Shown: positions 11,580 through 21,968 of the stretch, piece by piece | How positions within the stretch are numbered: the first letter of the stretch is position 1 | How the letters are laid out: every line of letters begins with the position of its first letter | From: Thamnaconus septentrionalis | Lineage: Eukaryota > Chordata > Actinopteri > Tetraodontiformes > Monacanthidae | Length of the DNA: 64,000 nt | Direction: 5' to 3' | NCBI GenBank assembly: GCA_009823395.1 | Contig: CM020517.1 | Coordinates: forward strand, 18,476,001-18,540,000 | Program-made: the position numbers and the translations under genes | Notes under the pieces: model-generated | What the model was told of the DNA's origin: nothing | Databases searched by the model: none | Seen by the model: the letters and a program-made list of their open reading frames with translations, nothing else

Positions 11580-11744
11580 GAAACCCTACGCACCCCCCCC
11601 ACTCACCCCTCCATGGGAATGATGGGTGAATTTGAACGGCAAAAGTGCGGCAGGTGAAACTATAAAGTTTTGCCTCGGCTCGAAAAAAATTGAAACCAAA
11701 GTTGATGATTTTATACGACTTGTGTTGGTTCACCCCCCCAAAAA

Positions 11745-11771
11745 AACAACACACACACACACACACACACC
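11745..11771 (+). repeat. (CA)n array
   Basis: Short CA microsatellite preceded by an A run. Confidence 0.9.
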
Positions 11772-11774
11772 GCC

Positions 11775-12115
11775 CTTCTCTTGCTTGTGTTCAATAATTA
11801 CAGCCGGCCTGGAAAACAAGAGCAGAGATAATTGGTTTGTTGGTTAGCGGCGGAGTTTGTTTTGCGAGGTTATTATCCGGCAGCTCCATTATGGCTGCGG
11901 AGCAGAAATCCCTCATTAGCATTGACAGATATATAGAAGAGGGGATGATGTGGGAAGAGGGGATGAAAAAACAAAAAAAAAACAAAAAGAATATGCAGCG
12001 GTGTTCAGTAGCAATCAGTCGGTCCGGCGCAAATGCACCGCCGACGACAACAACACTGCCCCCTAGCTGTGAGGCCGCCGATGACACAAAGACGGCATTT
12101 TTATTTTTGAACTGG
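11775..12115. promoter_or_regulatory. Conserved-looking noncoding block
   Basis: The segment contains TTCAATAATTACAGCC, AGATAATTGG, GGTTATTATCCGGC and CTCATTAGCATTGACAG, which resemble homeodomain and GATA sites in a non-repetitive background. No open frame of interest runs through it. Confidence 0.3.
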
Positions 12116-12240
12116 GTGGTTTTTGGAAACGCTCTGGAATGAAGGAACCGTGTTCACATGAAGCCGTCTTCAAAAATGTCCCTGTTTAGACGGAAACGCT
12201 GGAAACGACTGAAAACTATGCAGTACCTGTGCCAGGCCTG
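12116..12240. mobile_element. Possible MITE fragment
   Basis: Repeated use of GGAAACGCT and AGACGGAAACGCTGG with CTTCAAAAATGTCCCTGTT resembles the subterminal sequence of a common fish MITE. Ends could not be defined, so the assignment is tentative. Confidence 0.25.
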
Positions 12241-12313
12241 GTGTGGCGCCGCCACTTCACTCCCCCAGAACTGGATACCAAACCTTCTTGGGGCTTTTCA
12301 GTGTGGGGTTGGC

Positions 12314-12361
12314 ATGTTCTCCACTATGTTCTCCACTATGTTCTCCACTATGTTCTCCACT
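12314..12361 (+). repeat. 12-bp minisatellite, four perfect units
   Basis: ATGTTCTCCACT is repeated four times without change, immediately before a retroelement tail. Perfect identity suggests recent expansion. Confidence 0.95.
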
Positions 12362-12441
12362 GGTCCAGGGTGTCACCCTGCCTTCACCCAGGGACAGCTG
12401 GGAGAGGCTCCAGCAGAGCCCTGCAACCTTGGAGTACTGAA
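12361..12441 (+). mobile_element. Retroelement 3' tail feeding an ATGG array
   Basis: The segment GGTCCAGGGTGTCACCCTGC with CAGCTGGGAGAGGCTCCAGC is a known shape of the 3' end of a widespread fish retroelement, whose tail is a tetranucleotide repeat. Here it runs directly into the ATGG array at 12442. A reverse-complement copy lies at 14889-14977. The clade is not determined. Confidence 0.6.
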
Positions 12442-12811
12442 AGATGGATGGATGGATGAATGGATGGATGGAGGGAGGGATGGATGGATGGATGGATGGA
12501 TGGATGGATGGATGGATGGATGGAGGGAGGGATGGATGGATGGATGGATGGGTGGATGGAGGGATGGATGGATGCATGGCTGGATGATGGATGGATGGAT
12601 AGATGGATGAATGGATGGATGAATGCGTGGATGGATGGATGGATGGGTGGATAGATGGATGAATGGATGGCTGGATGATGGATGCATGGATGGATGGATG
12701 GATGGATGGATGGATGGATGGATGGATGGATGAATGGATTGATGGATGGATGGATGGATGGATGGATGGATGGATGGATGGATGGATGGATGGATGCATG
12801 GATGGATGGAT
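12442..12811 (+). repeat. (ATGG)n array, 370 bp
   Basis: Tetranucleotide array with variant units (ATGA, AGGG, ATGC, CTGG). It starts at the 3' end of the retroelement tail, consistent with growth from its terminal repeat. Confidence 0.97.
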
Positions 12812-13822
12812 CCCAGTCAGCCAACCTGCGATGAAAAAGACATCAAAATCAAAAGTTTAAGAGAAGGTTTGCAAATCGCTTTCGTGTGCGTTTATTTTCA
12901 TTTTGCACACAGTCCATGAGTTCTCGTGAGGCTAAAGAGAAGGCGGAGTGTGTGTGTGTGTGGGGAGCTCAGGAGAAGCAGGAAGCCGGATGTGGAGGCT
13001 GGTGGAGGCTGACAGCCACTTTCACCCTCAACACCGTCGTTGTCGTCGTCGTCGTCGTCGTCGGCCCACGCAGACCAACAATCGCTATCAGTCTGTGTCA
13101 GCGCCACGTGTCGTGGCGGCACAATGGCTGCTGTCAAGCCAGCGCCGAGTTCACCCGGATCAGCTCCCCCAACCTTTGTCTCCAGGGTTGATTGTTGTTG
13201 CTGTTGTTGTTGTTGTTTAAAAAAAAAAGGCGGGAGTTGTTGTTTGTTTGCTTGTTTGTTTTGTTTGTCGTGGTGCGCTCCTCTGGTAGCGTATCCACGT
13301 TGATTTCTGATGGCAGGTGGCAGCAGATGCAGGAATCCACCCTGTCTGGGTGTAGTAGCGCAGGGTGTCCACTAGGAGAGCAGCAGCATCCTCCGCAGAG
13401 CGAGGCATCACCCCAGTGAAACTGGACGTTGTCTCGGTGGTCTGTAGGCGCGACCCAACGCCAACACTGGGTTGTGTCTCTCTGGCCCACTGCTGACCGC
13501 TGCCGCCACTGTGGTCCAGTCTTCCATGACAAGTTCACTACGACGCTAGAGGAGAGCCGGTCAAAGTTCAGGCAGTGGTCAGCGAGCTTCACTTGCTAAC
13601 AAACACAGCTGGATCTCATTTCAAGTGTGGGCGACTGCATACCTGCAGAAAACACACACACAGTCGCTAATGATGAGGTTTTGTGGTCTTCACTGAAGGC
13701 CAGGAACTGAAGTCGGAGGTAACGATGACACTCAGTGTTGGAGCTCAGAGGAACCACGTCAAGCTCCTGGGTGGATCCACAGCAAGTCCCTGCTGCCAGT
13801 CTGCCAGGATAGTATTAGTGTG
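12812..13822. other. Unique sequence between two converging retroelement tails
   Basis: It contains a (GTC)n array at 13034-13064 and a (TTG)n tract at 13185-13216. A 152-codon minus-strand open frame (13134-13592) exists but has no family resemblance and crosses the TTG tract. Confidence 0.5.
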
Positions 13823-14888
13823 ATCCATCCATCCATCCATCATCCCTCCATCCATCCATCCATCTATCATCCATCCATCCATCCCTCCATCCATCCATCC
13901 CTCCATCCATCCATTCATCCATCCATCCCTCCCTCCATTTATCCATCTATCCATCCATCCATCCATCCATCCCTCCATCCCTCCCTCCATCCATCATCCC
14001 TCCATCCATTCATCCATCTAACCATCCATCCATCCATCTATCATCCATCCATCCATCCATCCATCCCTCCATCCATTCATCCATCTATCATCTATCTAAC
14101 CATCCATCCATCCATCTATCATCCATCCATCCATCCATCCATCCATCTGTCATCCATCTAACCATCCATCCCTCCATCCATCCATCCATCCATCCCTCCC
14201 TCCATCCATCATCCCTCCATCCATTCATCCATCTGTCATCCATCCCTCCATCCCTCCATTTATCCATCCCTCCATCCATCCATTCATCCATCCATCCCTC
14301 CCTCCATTTATCCATCTATCCATCCATCCATCCATCCATCCCTCCATCCCTCCCTCCATCCATCATCCCTCCATCCATTCATCCATCTATCATCCATCTA
14401 ACCATCCATCCATCCATCTATCATCCATCCATCCATCCATCCATCCATCCATCCCTCCATCCATTCATCCATCTATCATCTATCTAACCATCCATCCATC
14501 CATCTATCATCCATCCATCCATCCATCCATCCATCTGTCATCCATCTAACCATCCATCCCTCCATCCATTCATCCATCCATCCATCCCTCCCTCCATCCA
14601 TCATCCCTCCATCCATTCATCCATCTGTCATCCATCTAGCCATCCATCCATCCATCCATCCATCCCTCCATCATTCATCCATCCATCTATCCATCCATCC
14701 ATCCATCCCTCCATCCATTCATCCATCTATCATCCATCTAACCATCCATCCATCCATCCATCCATCCATCCATCCATCCATCCATCATCCATCTATCCAT
14801 CCATCCATCCATCCATCCATCCATCCATCCATCCATCCATCATCCATCCATCCATCCATCCCTCCATCCATCCATCCATCCATCCATC
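13823..14888 (+). repeat. (ATCC)n array, 1.07 kb, with higher-order repeat
   Basis: A tetranucleotide array whose variant units recur in order. The series beginning at 13927 (CCCTCCCTCCATTTATCC) is found again at 14296, about 369 bp later, and the two stretches stay parallel for roughly 240 bp apart from a few unit insertions. This indicates large-block duplication on top of slippage. Read on the minus strand it is the ATGG tail of the element at 14889-14977. Confidence 0.95.
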
Positions 14889-14977
14889 TTCAATACCAGC
14901 TTCTTCCTGAGCTCAGGGGGTCTCTGCTGGAGGTTCTCCCAGCTGCCACTGGGTGACGCCCTGGACCAGTGGCCACT
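14889..14977 (-). mobile_element. Retroelement 3' tail, minus strand
   Basis: Reverse complement of the tail type seen at 12361 (GGTCCAGGGCGTCACCCAGT, CAGCTGGGAGAACCTCCAGC). It is oriented so that its ATGG tail becomes the 1.07 kb array to its left. Confidence 0.6.
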
Positions 14978-15560
14978 TCTACTGTGATTTATCTTTACTT
15001 CTAAAAATGAAAGGAAATAGATTAATTTCCAGAAGAACAGGATTAAAATATTAAAGTTCACTCCCACCTTCACCTCATCGCTCACTCATTGCAACCATCT
15101 CAAAAGAAAAACTGAACTGGCTGAACTCTGATTAAAAAAAATGAATTCAGAATCTGGGCGAGCCACTGCCAGGTGAGTGCTGAGGTCTCAGCCAATCACC
15201 TGACCCGGAAGTTCTTCTCCGCCGAAGGGTCACAAAATGTTTCAAGCTGGGTTATTTTTCTGGGCCCAGTGGAGGCCACTGAAGCAGGGAAGGAGGTTCT
15301 CAGCTCGGCCCAGTGGAGGGGGTCGTTGGAGGGGTTTGGGGGGGAGGTGGGTGAGGACTGATGGGGGGGGGGGGCGAAAGGTAATGCGAGAGAGAGCCGG
15401 AGGTGACAGGCATTGTGGGAAGGTGTGAACGATGGAGAGGAGGAGGAGGAGGAGGAGGAGGAGGAAGGTCCTCGTCCTCCTTGTCCTGCCTGTGAGGGAA
15501 CAGGGACCTTTTGAGGAGGACCCCTCGCCTCCTCCTCTGTGCCCCCCCCCCCTCCCCTCC
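14978..15560. other. Unique sequence with GGA array
   Basis: A (GGA)n array lies at 15434-15467 and a G run at 15363-15373. A CCAG/GTGAGTG donor-like site at 15175 lacks a good acceptor. No gene was recognised. Confidence 0.5.
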
Positions 15561-16020
15561 CCCACAACCCCCCCAATTAGACAAACATTAACATCAATTA
15601 AGGGCCCTCTCGGGAACACAAGCTCTATATAATTACCTTAATGGGCGGACGCTTTCTCCTCGTCCCGCTCTCTTTCTGTCTCTTTCTTCAGGCCCTCAAT
15701 CTCTTAAACAAACTCGGAGGGTCTCAGTGGGAGGGGGGGGATACACGGGAAGGAGGGGGGGGTCGCTTCCCGTTTTCGCTTTTGTGGCGCGGGACTTTGT
15801 AAAAAGGCCCAGGCTGAATTGGACCTATTGGCCGACAAACAGAGGATCTGTTCCCACAGAGAGTCGGGGAGCCGGGACAATGTGGACCCCCGACCGAGAG
15901 GGTGGGGGGTAGGGGGGAGGGTGGAGGGAGGAGGACCCCTGAAAAGAGGTGGCGCGGAGCAACGACGAGTGCTAATGAGCTTATTTTATCCAGCCTGCGA
16001 GGTCTGGTCATCCACAGCAG
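15560..16020. promoter_or_regulatory. Conserved-looking blocks
   Basis: 15572-15650 is rich in homeodomain cores (CAATTAGACA, CATCAATTAAGG, TATATAATTACC, TTAATGGGCGG). 15950-16015 has GTGCTAATGAGCTTATTTTATCC. Between them are G-rich runs. The texture suggests enhancers, and no coding signal was found. Confidence 0.3.
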
Positions 16021-16060
16021 AGCAGCAGATCTTCATCCTTGGAAGCCAGCGCTAGGACCT

Positions 16061-16088
16061 CCTCCTCCCTCCCTCCCTCCCTCCCTCC
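16061..16088 (+). repeat. (CCCT)n array
   Basis: Seven CCCT/CTCC units. Confidence 0.9.
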
Positions 16089-16145
16089 ACCTCCAACTGT
16101 CTTCCTCTCTCTCTTTCTGACCAGAGGGGGGGGGGCTCTTAATAT

Positions 16146-16196
16146 TTCCATGACCCCTAGAATTGCACCAAACCTAAATCTGGCAATAAAACGGCA
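16146..16196 (+). mobile_element. MITE family B end fragment
   Basis: TTTCCATGACCCCTAGAATTGC then CAAACCTAAATCTGGCAATAAA matches the end of the family whose complete copies are at 37610 and 55226 (end motif AGCTGCGTTTCCATCACCCC). Only one end is present. Confidence 0.5.
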
Positions 16197-16459
16197 GGAC
16201 GAGATTTGACGACAACGACGAGGAGTTTCTAGACGGGACCCCCCCCCACCCCGTGTTGATGCTCCGCTCTCTCCTCACCTCTTCCAGACCGCCAGCTTTT
16301 CTTCTCCTCTTCTTCTCTTCTCCACCTCGCTCTCTCAGAAGGTTTCACTTTCATTTTCTTCACTTTCTTCTTGACAGTTTGATGACCTGGAAGAGTCGCC
16401 TCCACTCCTGTACTGATTTACCCGTCGTGTTTTCAGTGTACCAAGGCATGACTCATGAG

Positions 16460-16460
<1 letters not shown>

Positions 16461-16518
<58 letters not shown>
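16461..16518 (+). repeat. (CT)n array
   Basis: About 29 CT units, followed 210 bp later by a (GT)n array at 16731-16768. Confidence 0.97.
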
Positions 16519-16520
<2 letters not shown>

Positions 16521-16729
16521 TCTCAGCCTTGGACAAACTGCAATGTTTCAACATCTGAAATGTTCAGAGTGGAGATCAGCTGGGCCAAAGGTCACCGCAG
16601 ACCTCTCACTGACTGCAGTTACACAAATAGTTCTTCACCATCTGCCTCTAGAGGGCGGTAGCTATTCAGGAGCTTATTATGTGAATGTATGGATGTGTGT
16701 GTGCTCCCTTAACATCCTCACTGGACACT

Positions 16730-16730
<1 letters not shown>

Positions 16731-16768
<38 letters not shown>
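16731..16768 (+). repeat. (GT)n array
   Basis: About 19 GT units. Confidence 0.96.
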
Positions 16769-17959
16769 CTGGTCATTCATTCATACAGTTCAGTCTCACC
16801 GTCATTTGATCTCCAGGCCTCGGATCTTCGCTGCATTTAGCTTTTAGCACGTGTTAGCATTCCTGCTGCTGATAGTTTACATGCCATCACGTCAACCTTT
16901 CTTCCATATGACATGTGGCACATGAAGAGCAAACTCTCACTGATTAAAAATACTCTTTTTTTCTCATTGCCTCAAAAATAAAAAAAAAATGCATAAATAC
17001 AGGATTTTCTTTTTTCTTTTTTCCACTTTTACCGTGATTTTTTTTTTTTTTTTCCTTTGGGATTTTCTAAAATGGTAAAATGTGACAATCTAGCATGGAG
17101 GCCTTGAGCTTACTTAATTAATCAGAGTGATTTGGCGCAGGAGAAGTACAGTGATTTGAAAAGATTGCTGGTGCCTTGGAGGAGTTTTCAAGGAGTTTCT
17201 GATGGTGAAAGTGCAGATTTCCTTTTTAACGACGCCCACCACCATCACCAACCGCCGGCAAATTGAAGTAGCGAGGCGTTGCTACATCAGTGATCACATT
17301 TACATTTAACACTTCAATCACCGGCGCTCAGAGTTTAGCGACGGGAGGAGGGTCAACAGCTCCAGGGATCTGAAAATGTGAAGATCAACATCGCTGACGA
17401 GGGAGGCTGAAAGCTTCGCTCCTCTTCCTCCTGGCTCCACGGCCCCGAAGGAGGAAGTCACCTGACAGTTGGCAGCCAATGAGACGAAGCTTCAAGGAGT
17501 CGCTTCAGGTACAGATTCATTCCTCAAAGTCGTTGCCGATTGTTTTATTTTTCATTTTTTGTTTTGCTGCACTTTCAATTTATTCAAAGTGAAAAATACG
17601 TGAAGTGCTGTTTTTTTTTTTTTTGCTCTGGTAACTGAAACTGTTGACGTCTGAACTTACTTCCGCACTGATTTCTATCCATCTATCTATCTCTATCTAT
17701 CTATCTATCTATCTATCTATTGATATCAAAAGCTCTGCTTTGTCAGTTCTCTAACTTGTTATTACAAAAGTATGATTTTTCATTTTCCATCATATTTAGG
17801 GGAAGAACTCTTCCGATCTTCTCTGCATCAGCCGTCAGTCGTGTTGATGTTCCGAGGCCTATTTATGAAGTTTTGACGACACTTTGTACTCATGTAATAG
17901 TTGACAAACTCTGAATTTTTTTTTTTTTTTTTTTTGACAAGGTTGTGAGTAATAAACGC
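16769..17959. other. Unique sequence with TATC array
   Basis: A (TATC)n array lies at 17676-17720, with T runs at 17040-17053, 17612-17623 and 17918-17934. 17085-17165 (GCTTACTTAATTAATCAGAG) looks conserved. No gene was recognised. Confidence 0.45.
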
Positions 17960-18009
17960 GGGGGCGGATAATTAACTCCTCTCTTTTTTTTCTCCCCTCC
18001 TTTTCACAG

Positions 18010-18039
18010 CACACCTGCCGCAGTGCACTAACATCTCAG
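18010..18039 (+). other. Candidate 30-nt microexon
   Basis: A possible branch point (ATAATTAAC, about 40 nt upstream) and a near-pure pyrimidine tract ending TTTTCACAG are followed by 30 nt and then a consensus donor (CAG/GTAAGAATC). The length is a multiple of three. Two frames are open: HTCRSALTSQ (phase 0), and a phase-1 frame containing CTNIS with an N-glycosylation sequon. These are all the signals of a skippable in-frame microexon, a class frequent in neuronal and adhesion genes. No partner exon is identified and the gene is unknown. Confidence 0.4.
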
Positions 18040-18115
18040 GTAAGAATCTCTGCCTGCGGTTGGCACCAGGCGCCGCCAGCTGAAAGAGACACCGCTGGAA
18101 GCCCGAGAGCGGCGC

Positions 18116-18147
<32 letters not shown>

Positions 18148-18900
18148 ACCGGCTCAAAAAAAAAAAAGGCCTCCGCTACACTTTTCCCGACCGACAGCGG
18201 CGCAACGAATCCAACACCGGCGTGCTGCGATGGTATAGAGAACAAAGCTCGCCATTGCTGCATCCTGGCAATTGGGAAACTGCAAGATGACAGTGCGATG
18301 CCCCCAGAGGAGAAGGACGGCGAGCGCAGCGCCGAAAACAAGGTGACATTTGTTCGTGATTGGTTGATTGACGGCGACGGCCGCTGGTATTGTTGAGCAG
18401 CCAGTTGGACGCGCGGCCCCCTCAATAGAAACTTGGCTGACGGTGAGACAGCTGTACGCAGGGAGAGCCGCACGCTGCCAACTGTGGCAAATATCTGTGT
18501 TCTGTCGCCGACGTGTTGCTGTGAATCTGTGGCCCCGGGTGTCTGCAGACTCACTCTCTGCTCCACACAAGCATGCAAACTCTGCTGCCGCCTGCCGCTG
18601 CCGCTGCCGCTGCTGCTGCCGCTGCTGCTGCTGCCGCCGCTGAGGCGCAACACTGAGCAGCTTTGTTCAGAGGGGGAAAAAACAGGAGCGGAATATTCAC
18701 ATCAACTGTTTCCTTTTAGTCAGAGTGTGCACGCTGAAACGTGTGGCAGCGACACAAAATCCCCCCCAAAAAAAAGAAAAAAGGAAAAAGAAAAATACCC
18801 ACAACCGCCAGCTCCAAGCAAAAGTCCACAGCAGCACCATGAGGCTGCAGAGCTCATTGCACAGCTGACTACCAAACTGTGAGGCTGACGGAGAGAGAGA
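18040..18900. other. GC-rich stretch downstream of the microexon
   Basis: It includes A runs (18116-18142, 18157-18167), a CTG/CCG array (18592-18641), and long open frames on both strands that reflect high GC content. An ATG at 18299 opens a short acidic frame (MPPEEKDGERSAENK) ending at an AAG/GTGACA donor-like site, but no acceptor or family supports it. It could be CpG-rich regulatory DNA. Confidence 0.3.
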
Positions 18901-18927
18901 GAGAGAGAGAGTTTCCTGTCAGGAAGG

Positions 18928-19100
18928 AAGAGGAGGAGGAGGAGGAGGAGGAGGAGGAGGAGGAGGAGGAAGAGGAGGAGGAGGAGGAGGAGGAGGAGGA
19001 GGAAGAGAGGAGGAGGAGGAAGAGGAGGAGGAGGAGGAGGAGGAGGAGGAGGAGCAGGAGCAGCAGGAGGAGTTGGAGGAGGAGGAGGAGGAGGAGCAGC
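18928..19100 (+). repeat. (GGA)n polypurine tract
   Basis: About 170 bp of GGA/AGA triplets. The Glu/Arg-rich and Pro/Leu-rich open frames across it are artefacts. Confidence 0.96.
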
Positions 19101-20153
19101 AGTTCCTAAAGCCAAAACCTCAAAATTGAAAAGGCTGAAAACTTGGAGATTTGGATTGAAGAACTAAAAGATGAAATGTGTTTCAGACGACAGTAATAAA
19201 CAAGGAGGTTTGCAGAGTGAACGAAGCCACTCCCATGGAGCAGTCAGCTGGCTGGACACTGGCTGACTGTGATGGCCTGAAGGCCTTCAGATGAAAGAAC
19301 CTCAAGCTCAGATTATCATGGTACCAAACACCTGCGTCCTCGGTCCAGGTGCATCCAGCCGGTCTGTAGGTGTTCAAAAAAAAAAAAAAAAGATGTCCAT
19401 CAATAATTCTTTGTATGTGTGGTGTGTGTGTGCGGCTTGCAACACACTTTCTTTCTTTTAAAGCTTTTGCATCTTTCACCGGAATTTATAGTCGAAAAAA
19501 AATTAATTTGGCGTCTAAATTCTCATCCATATTTTTGGATCCATTTTTCTGAATCGGTTCTGCTGGCTCGGTAAAGAATGAATCCTTTCCCTCTCACCAA
19601 AAAAAAAAAAAAAAAAAACAAACTGGGAAAAAAACGTGTTGGCTTGTTGCTGTGGACTGGGAGCTGTTTGCTGATAGATGTGTCATAACAGGGAAGCAGC
19701 TAGTTAGCATTAGCCTGGCTAGCCGCAGTCTGTCGGCACGTTCCCCTCCCTCTTCTGCTATTTTTAGCTCCCAGTTTTTGCCCGAGCGACGGAAAACACC
19801 TCCCAGCACTCCGTCGCCGTCTGCTCGCTCGCGGGGTTGTCGCGACCTCTGACCTTTTAGCATATTCCACGAGGTGCCGCGATCCTTTTTCCTCGGAGAC
19901 GATGGCGCTGATTGGTTCGTCCGTTGCACATTGTGTGCTGATGAGAGTGAATTCAGAGTAGAACCCGGCTCGGCCGGGCGACGCGACGTCTCGTCTCGTC
20001 TCGTCTCGTCTCGTCTCGCCGTCGACCGTCATCTACTTGAATAAAGTTCCACAATTTGAATCATTCCGCAATTTCGCCGCTATTATTCTGCTCCGCCTTG
20101 CCGCCAAGTGGAAACACGGCTGCGTCACGTTACACAAGGAAAGTACTTTCCAA
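19101..20153. other. Unique sequence
   Basis: It holds A runs (19378-19391, 19600-19618) and a perfect (CGTCT)n pentanucleotide array at 19986-20018. No gene was recognised. Confidence 0.5.
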
Positions 20154-20900
20154 CAGCCGTGGGCAAACTACGGTCCGGGGACCATATGCGGCCCGTTGAG
20201 CTTTTTAATCCGGACCACAGAACTTGAAGAACTGATATTAATAGCCAGTCATCAAACAGCTGCATCTCCTCCATGTTTGCAGTGTTTCCAGAGTCGTTTT
20301 AATAAAGAGTTAAACACCCTGGTGGTCCAGAGGTGGTTCTGGATGGTTCTAGGTGGTTCTAGGTGGTTCTTCGAGTTAAACACCCTGGTGGTTCTAGATG
20401 GTTCTAAGAGCTAAACACCCTGGTGGTTCTGGATGGTTCTAGGAGGTTCTAAGAGCTAAACACCCTGGTGGGCCTTCAAAGACACTGATTTGGCTTTGCT
20501 TCATTTTCCATTGACATTCCAGCAACATGTTTTCTCCATATGATATATTTTTCCTCCTATGAGGTGGCTCACCAGAACACTCCATCCATCTGCTGCTGCT
20601 CCGGCTCCTCTGGTACATTATAGAACCCAGTGTGGCTCCACCAGTCAACCTGCAATAGACACACAGACTCTGTCACTGCTTACTATCACCAGCAGTGTTT
20701 TCACAGTGCATCTTGCCAGGTTGTTTCCAGTGACTCTACCTTCATGTTTTGAGGGAGACTCTCACTTGGCCTTGGCTGCTTCTCATCTTCTCCTCAGTCA
20801 TTGCAGAGTAACTCCGTCCAGACCGAGACTGCTGCAGTCGGTTAACTCACTGGTAGCGCAGCCGTGGGGAGTCGAATAGTCAAAAAGTTTGCCGGCGTTG
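20154..20900 (+). mobile_element. hAT-like element, family A copy 2
   Basis: Left end CAGCCGTGGGCAAACT and right end AGTTTGCCGGCGTTG are inverted repeats. The subterminal GGTCCGGGGACCATATGCGG and GAGGTGGCTCACCAGAACAC are shared with the other copies. The interior carries a shorter GGTGGTTCT minisatellite (20320-20470), the complement of that in copy 1. Flanking 8-mers CTTTCCAA and CTTTAAAC match weakly. Confidence 0.7.
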
Positions 20901-21040
20901 CTTTAAACGCTTCAAACTGTTATTTATTATTTATGCTGCTGCGCGAGAGACAAGCCGGGGCGTGGACGTTGCATTAAAGTCAGCCAGGTTGGCTTCGCCA
21001 GGCTAATGCAGTCGCGCAACCTGCTACCGGTGATTAAAAA

Positions 21041-21200
21041 GAAAGAAAAAAAAAAAAAACTCTCAAATTGCTCCGGTGTTACACTTAAAATCACACGAAC
21101 ATTTGTGCCTTTTATTTTTGCGGCGCTGAGGGTGATGATTTAAGCTGTCACATTGTCAAGCAGTTTAACAATGGTTTTATAATAATATTTCAGGGGGGGA
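21041..21200 (+). other. Unassigned repeated element, copy 1 of 3
   Basis: The core ATGATTTAAGCTGTCACATT, spaced 29 bp from ATAATAATATTTCAG, recurs in diverged form at 21297 and 22810. An A run precedes each copy. No open frame or inverted repeat explains it. Confidence 0.6.
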
Positions 21201-21219
21201 AAAGGAAAAAGAAAAAATA

Positions 21220-21440
21220 CAGAAAAAAAAAAAAAACCTATCCCAGACCGGGTCTGTAAAGTGCCTCTGTGTTTGTCCCTTTTGTGTGTGGCTCAGCGAA
21301 GGTAACGATTTAATCTGACATATTTCGGAGCAGCGGAATAATAATATTTCAGCGTGGTCCTCTCTTAATGGCGGGCGGCGAACAAAAGGCTGCAGGGCCG
21401 CTCGTCAGGCTGAAGGCTTTACTTTGACACCGGCTGCTCT
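21220..21440 (+). other. Unassigned repeated element, copy 2 of 3
   Basis: It has the core ACGATTTAATCTGACATATT, then GGAATAATAATATTTCAG, then TCTCTTAATGGCGGGCGG and TTTGACACCGGCTGCT. The two downstream segments are shared with copy 3. A second ACACCGGCTGCT lies at 21480. Confidence 0.6.
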
Positions 21441-21649
21441 CGACCCGGCGGGGACTCCGCGCCGAGGGAGGGCGCGTTCACACCGGCTGCTGTTCAAACA
21501 CGCTGTCAAGGACTCGTTCTCCGGTCCCACCTCGTACTACCTGCTACTGGTGCTACCGGTGGTCCTGTACTGCAGATCATCAGCGGATGAAAACCTGGCA
21601 AACCTGGATTCAAAGAGGGGGAATTGCAGTTCCGCCAAGGCATGTACTG

Positions 21650-21812
21650 ATACTGATACCAGTTACTGCTATCGGTACCGATACCAGTGACAGGCATCAG
21701 TACCGATAGCAGTTACAGGTATCGGTACCAATACCAGTGACAGGCATCGGTACCGATAGCAGTTACAGGTATCGGTACCGATAGCAGTAACTGGTATCGG
21801 TACCGATACCGG
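21650..21812 (+). repeat. 25-bp tandem repeat with palindromic GGTACC cores
   Basis: GGTACC cores lie at 21674, 21724, 21749, 21774 and 21799, with a mutated core (AGTACC) at 21699, giving six units exactly 25 bp apart. Each is the centre of a palindrome such as GGTATCGGTACCGATACC, and the spacers alternate (CAGTGACAGGC, CAGTTACAGG). Confidence 0.9.
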
Positions 21813-21968
21813 TGTTGAGTAGTCTTCTCGTACAAGCATCAAGCTTTCTCCATGTCCCATGATAGACTGTTTCCTCCATCCATCTGCTGCTGCTGCTCCG
21901 CTACCCCCCTCTGGCACATTATAGAACCCACTATGGACCCCACCAGTCAAAAACTTTGCACCCCGCTG
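21813..21968 (+). mobile_element. hAT-like family A right-end fragment
   Basis: The junction GTTGAGTAGTCTTCTC followed by TTTCTCCATG is the same as at 25152. The segment then follows copy 2 to a right end AACTTTGCACCCCGCTG. The left half of the element is missing and replaced by the 25-bp palindrome array. Confidence 0.6.

Noticed and set aside
18036..18653. 205-codon minus-strand frame
   Set aside because: It overlaps a GC-rich stretch, a CTG array and two A runs (read as phenylalanine runs). No motif or splice context supports it, and it runs antisense to the better microexon signal.
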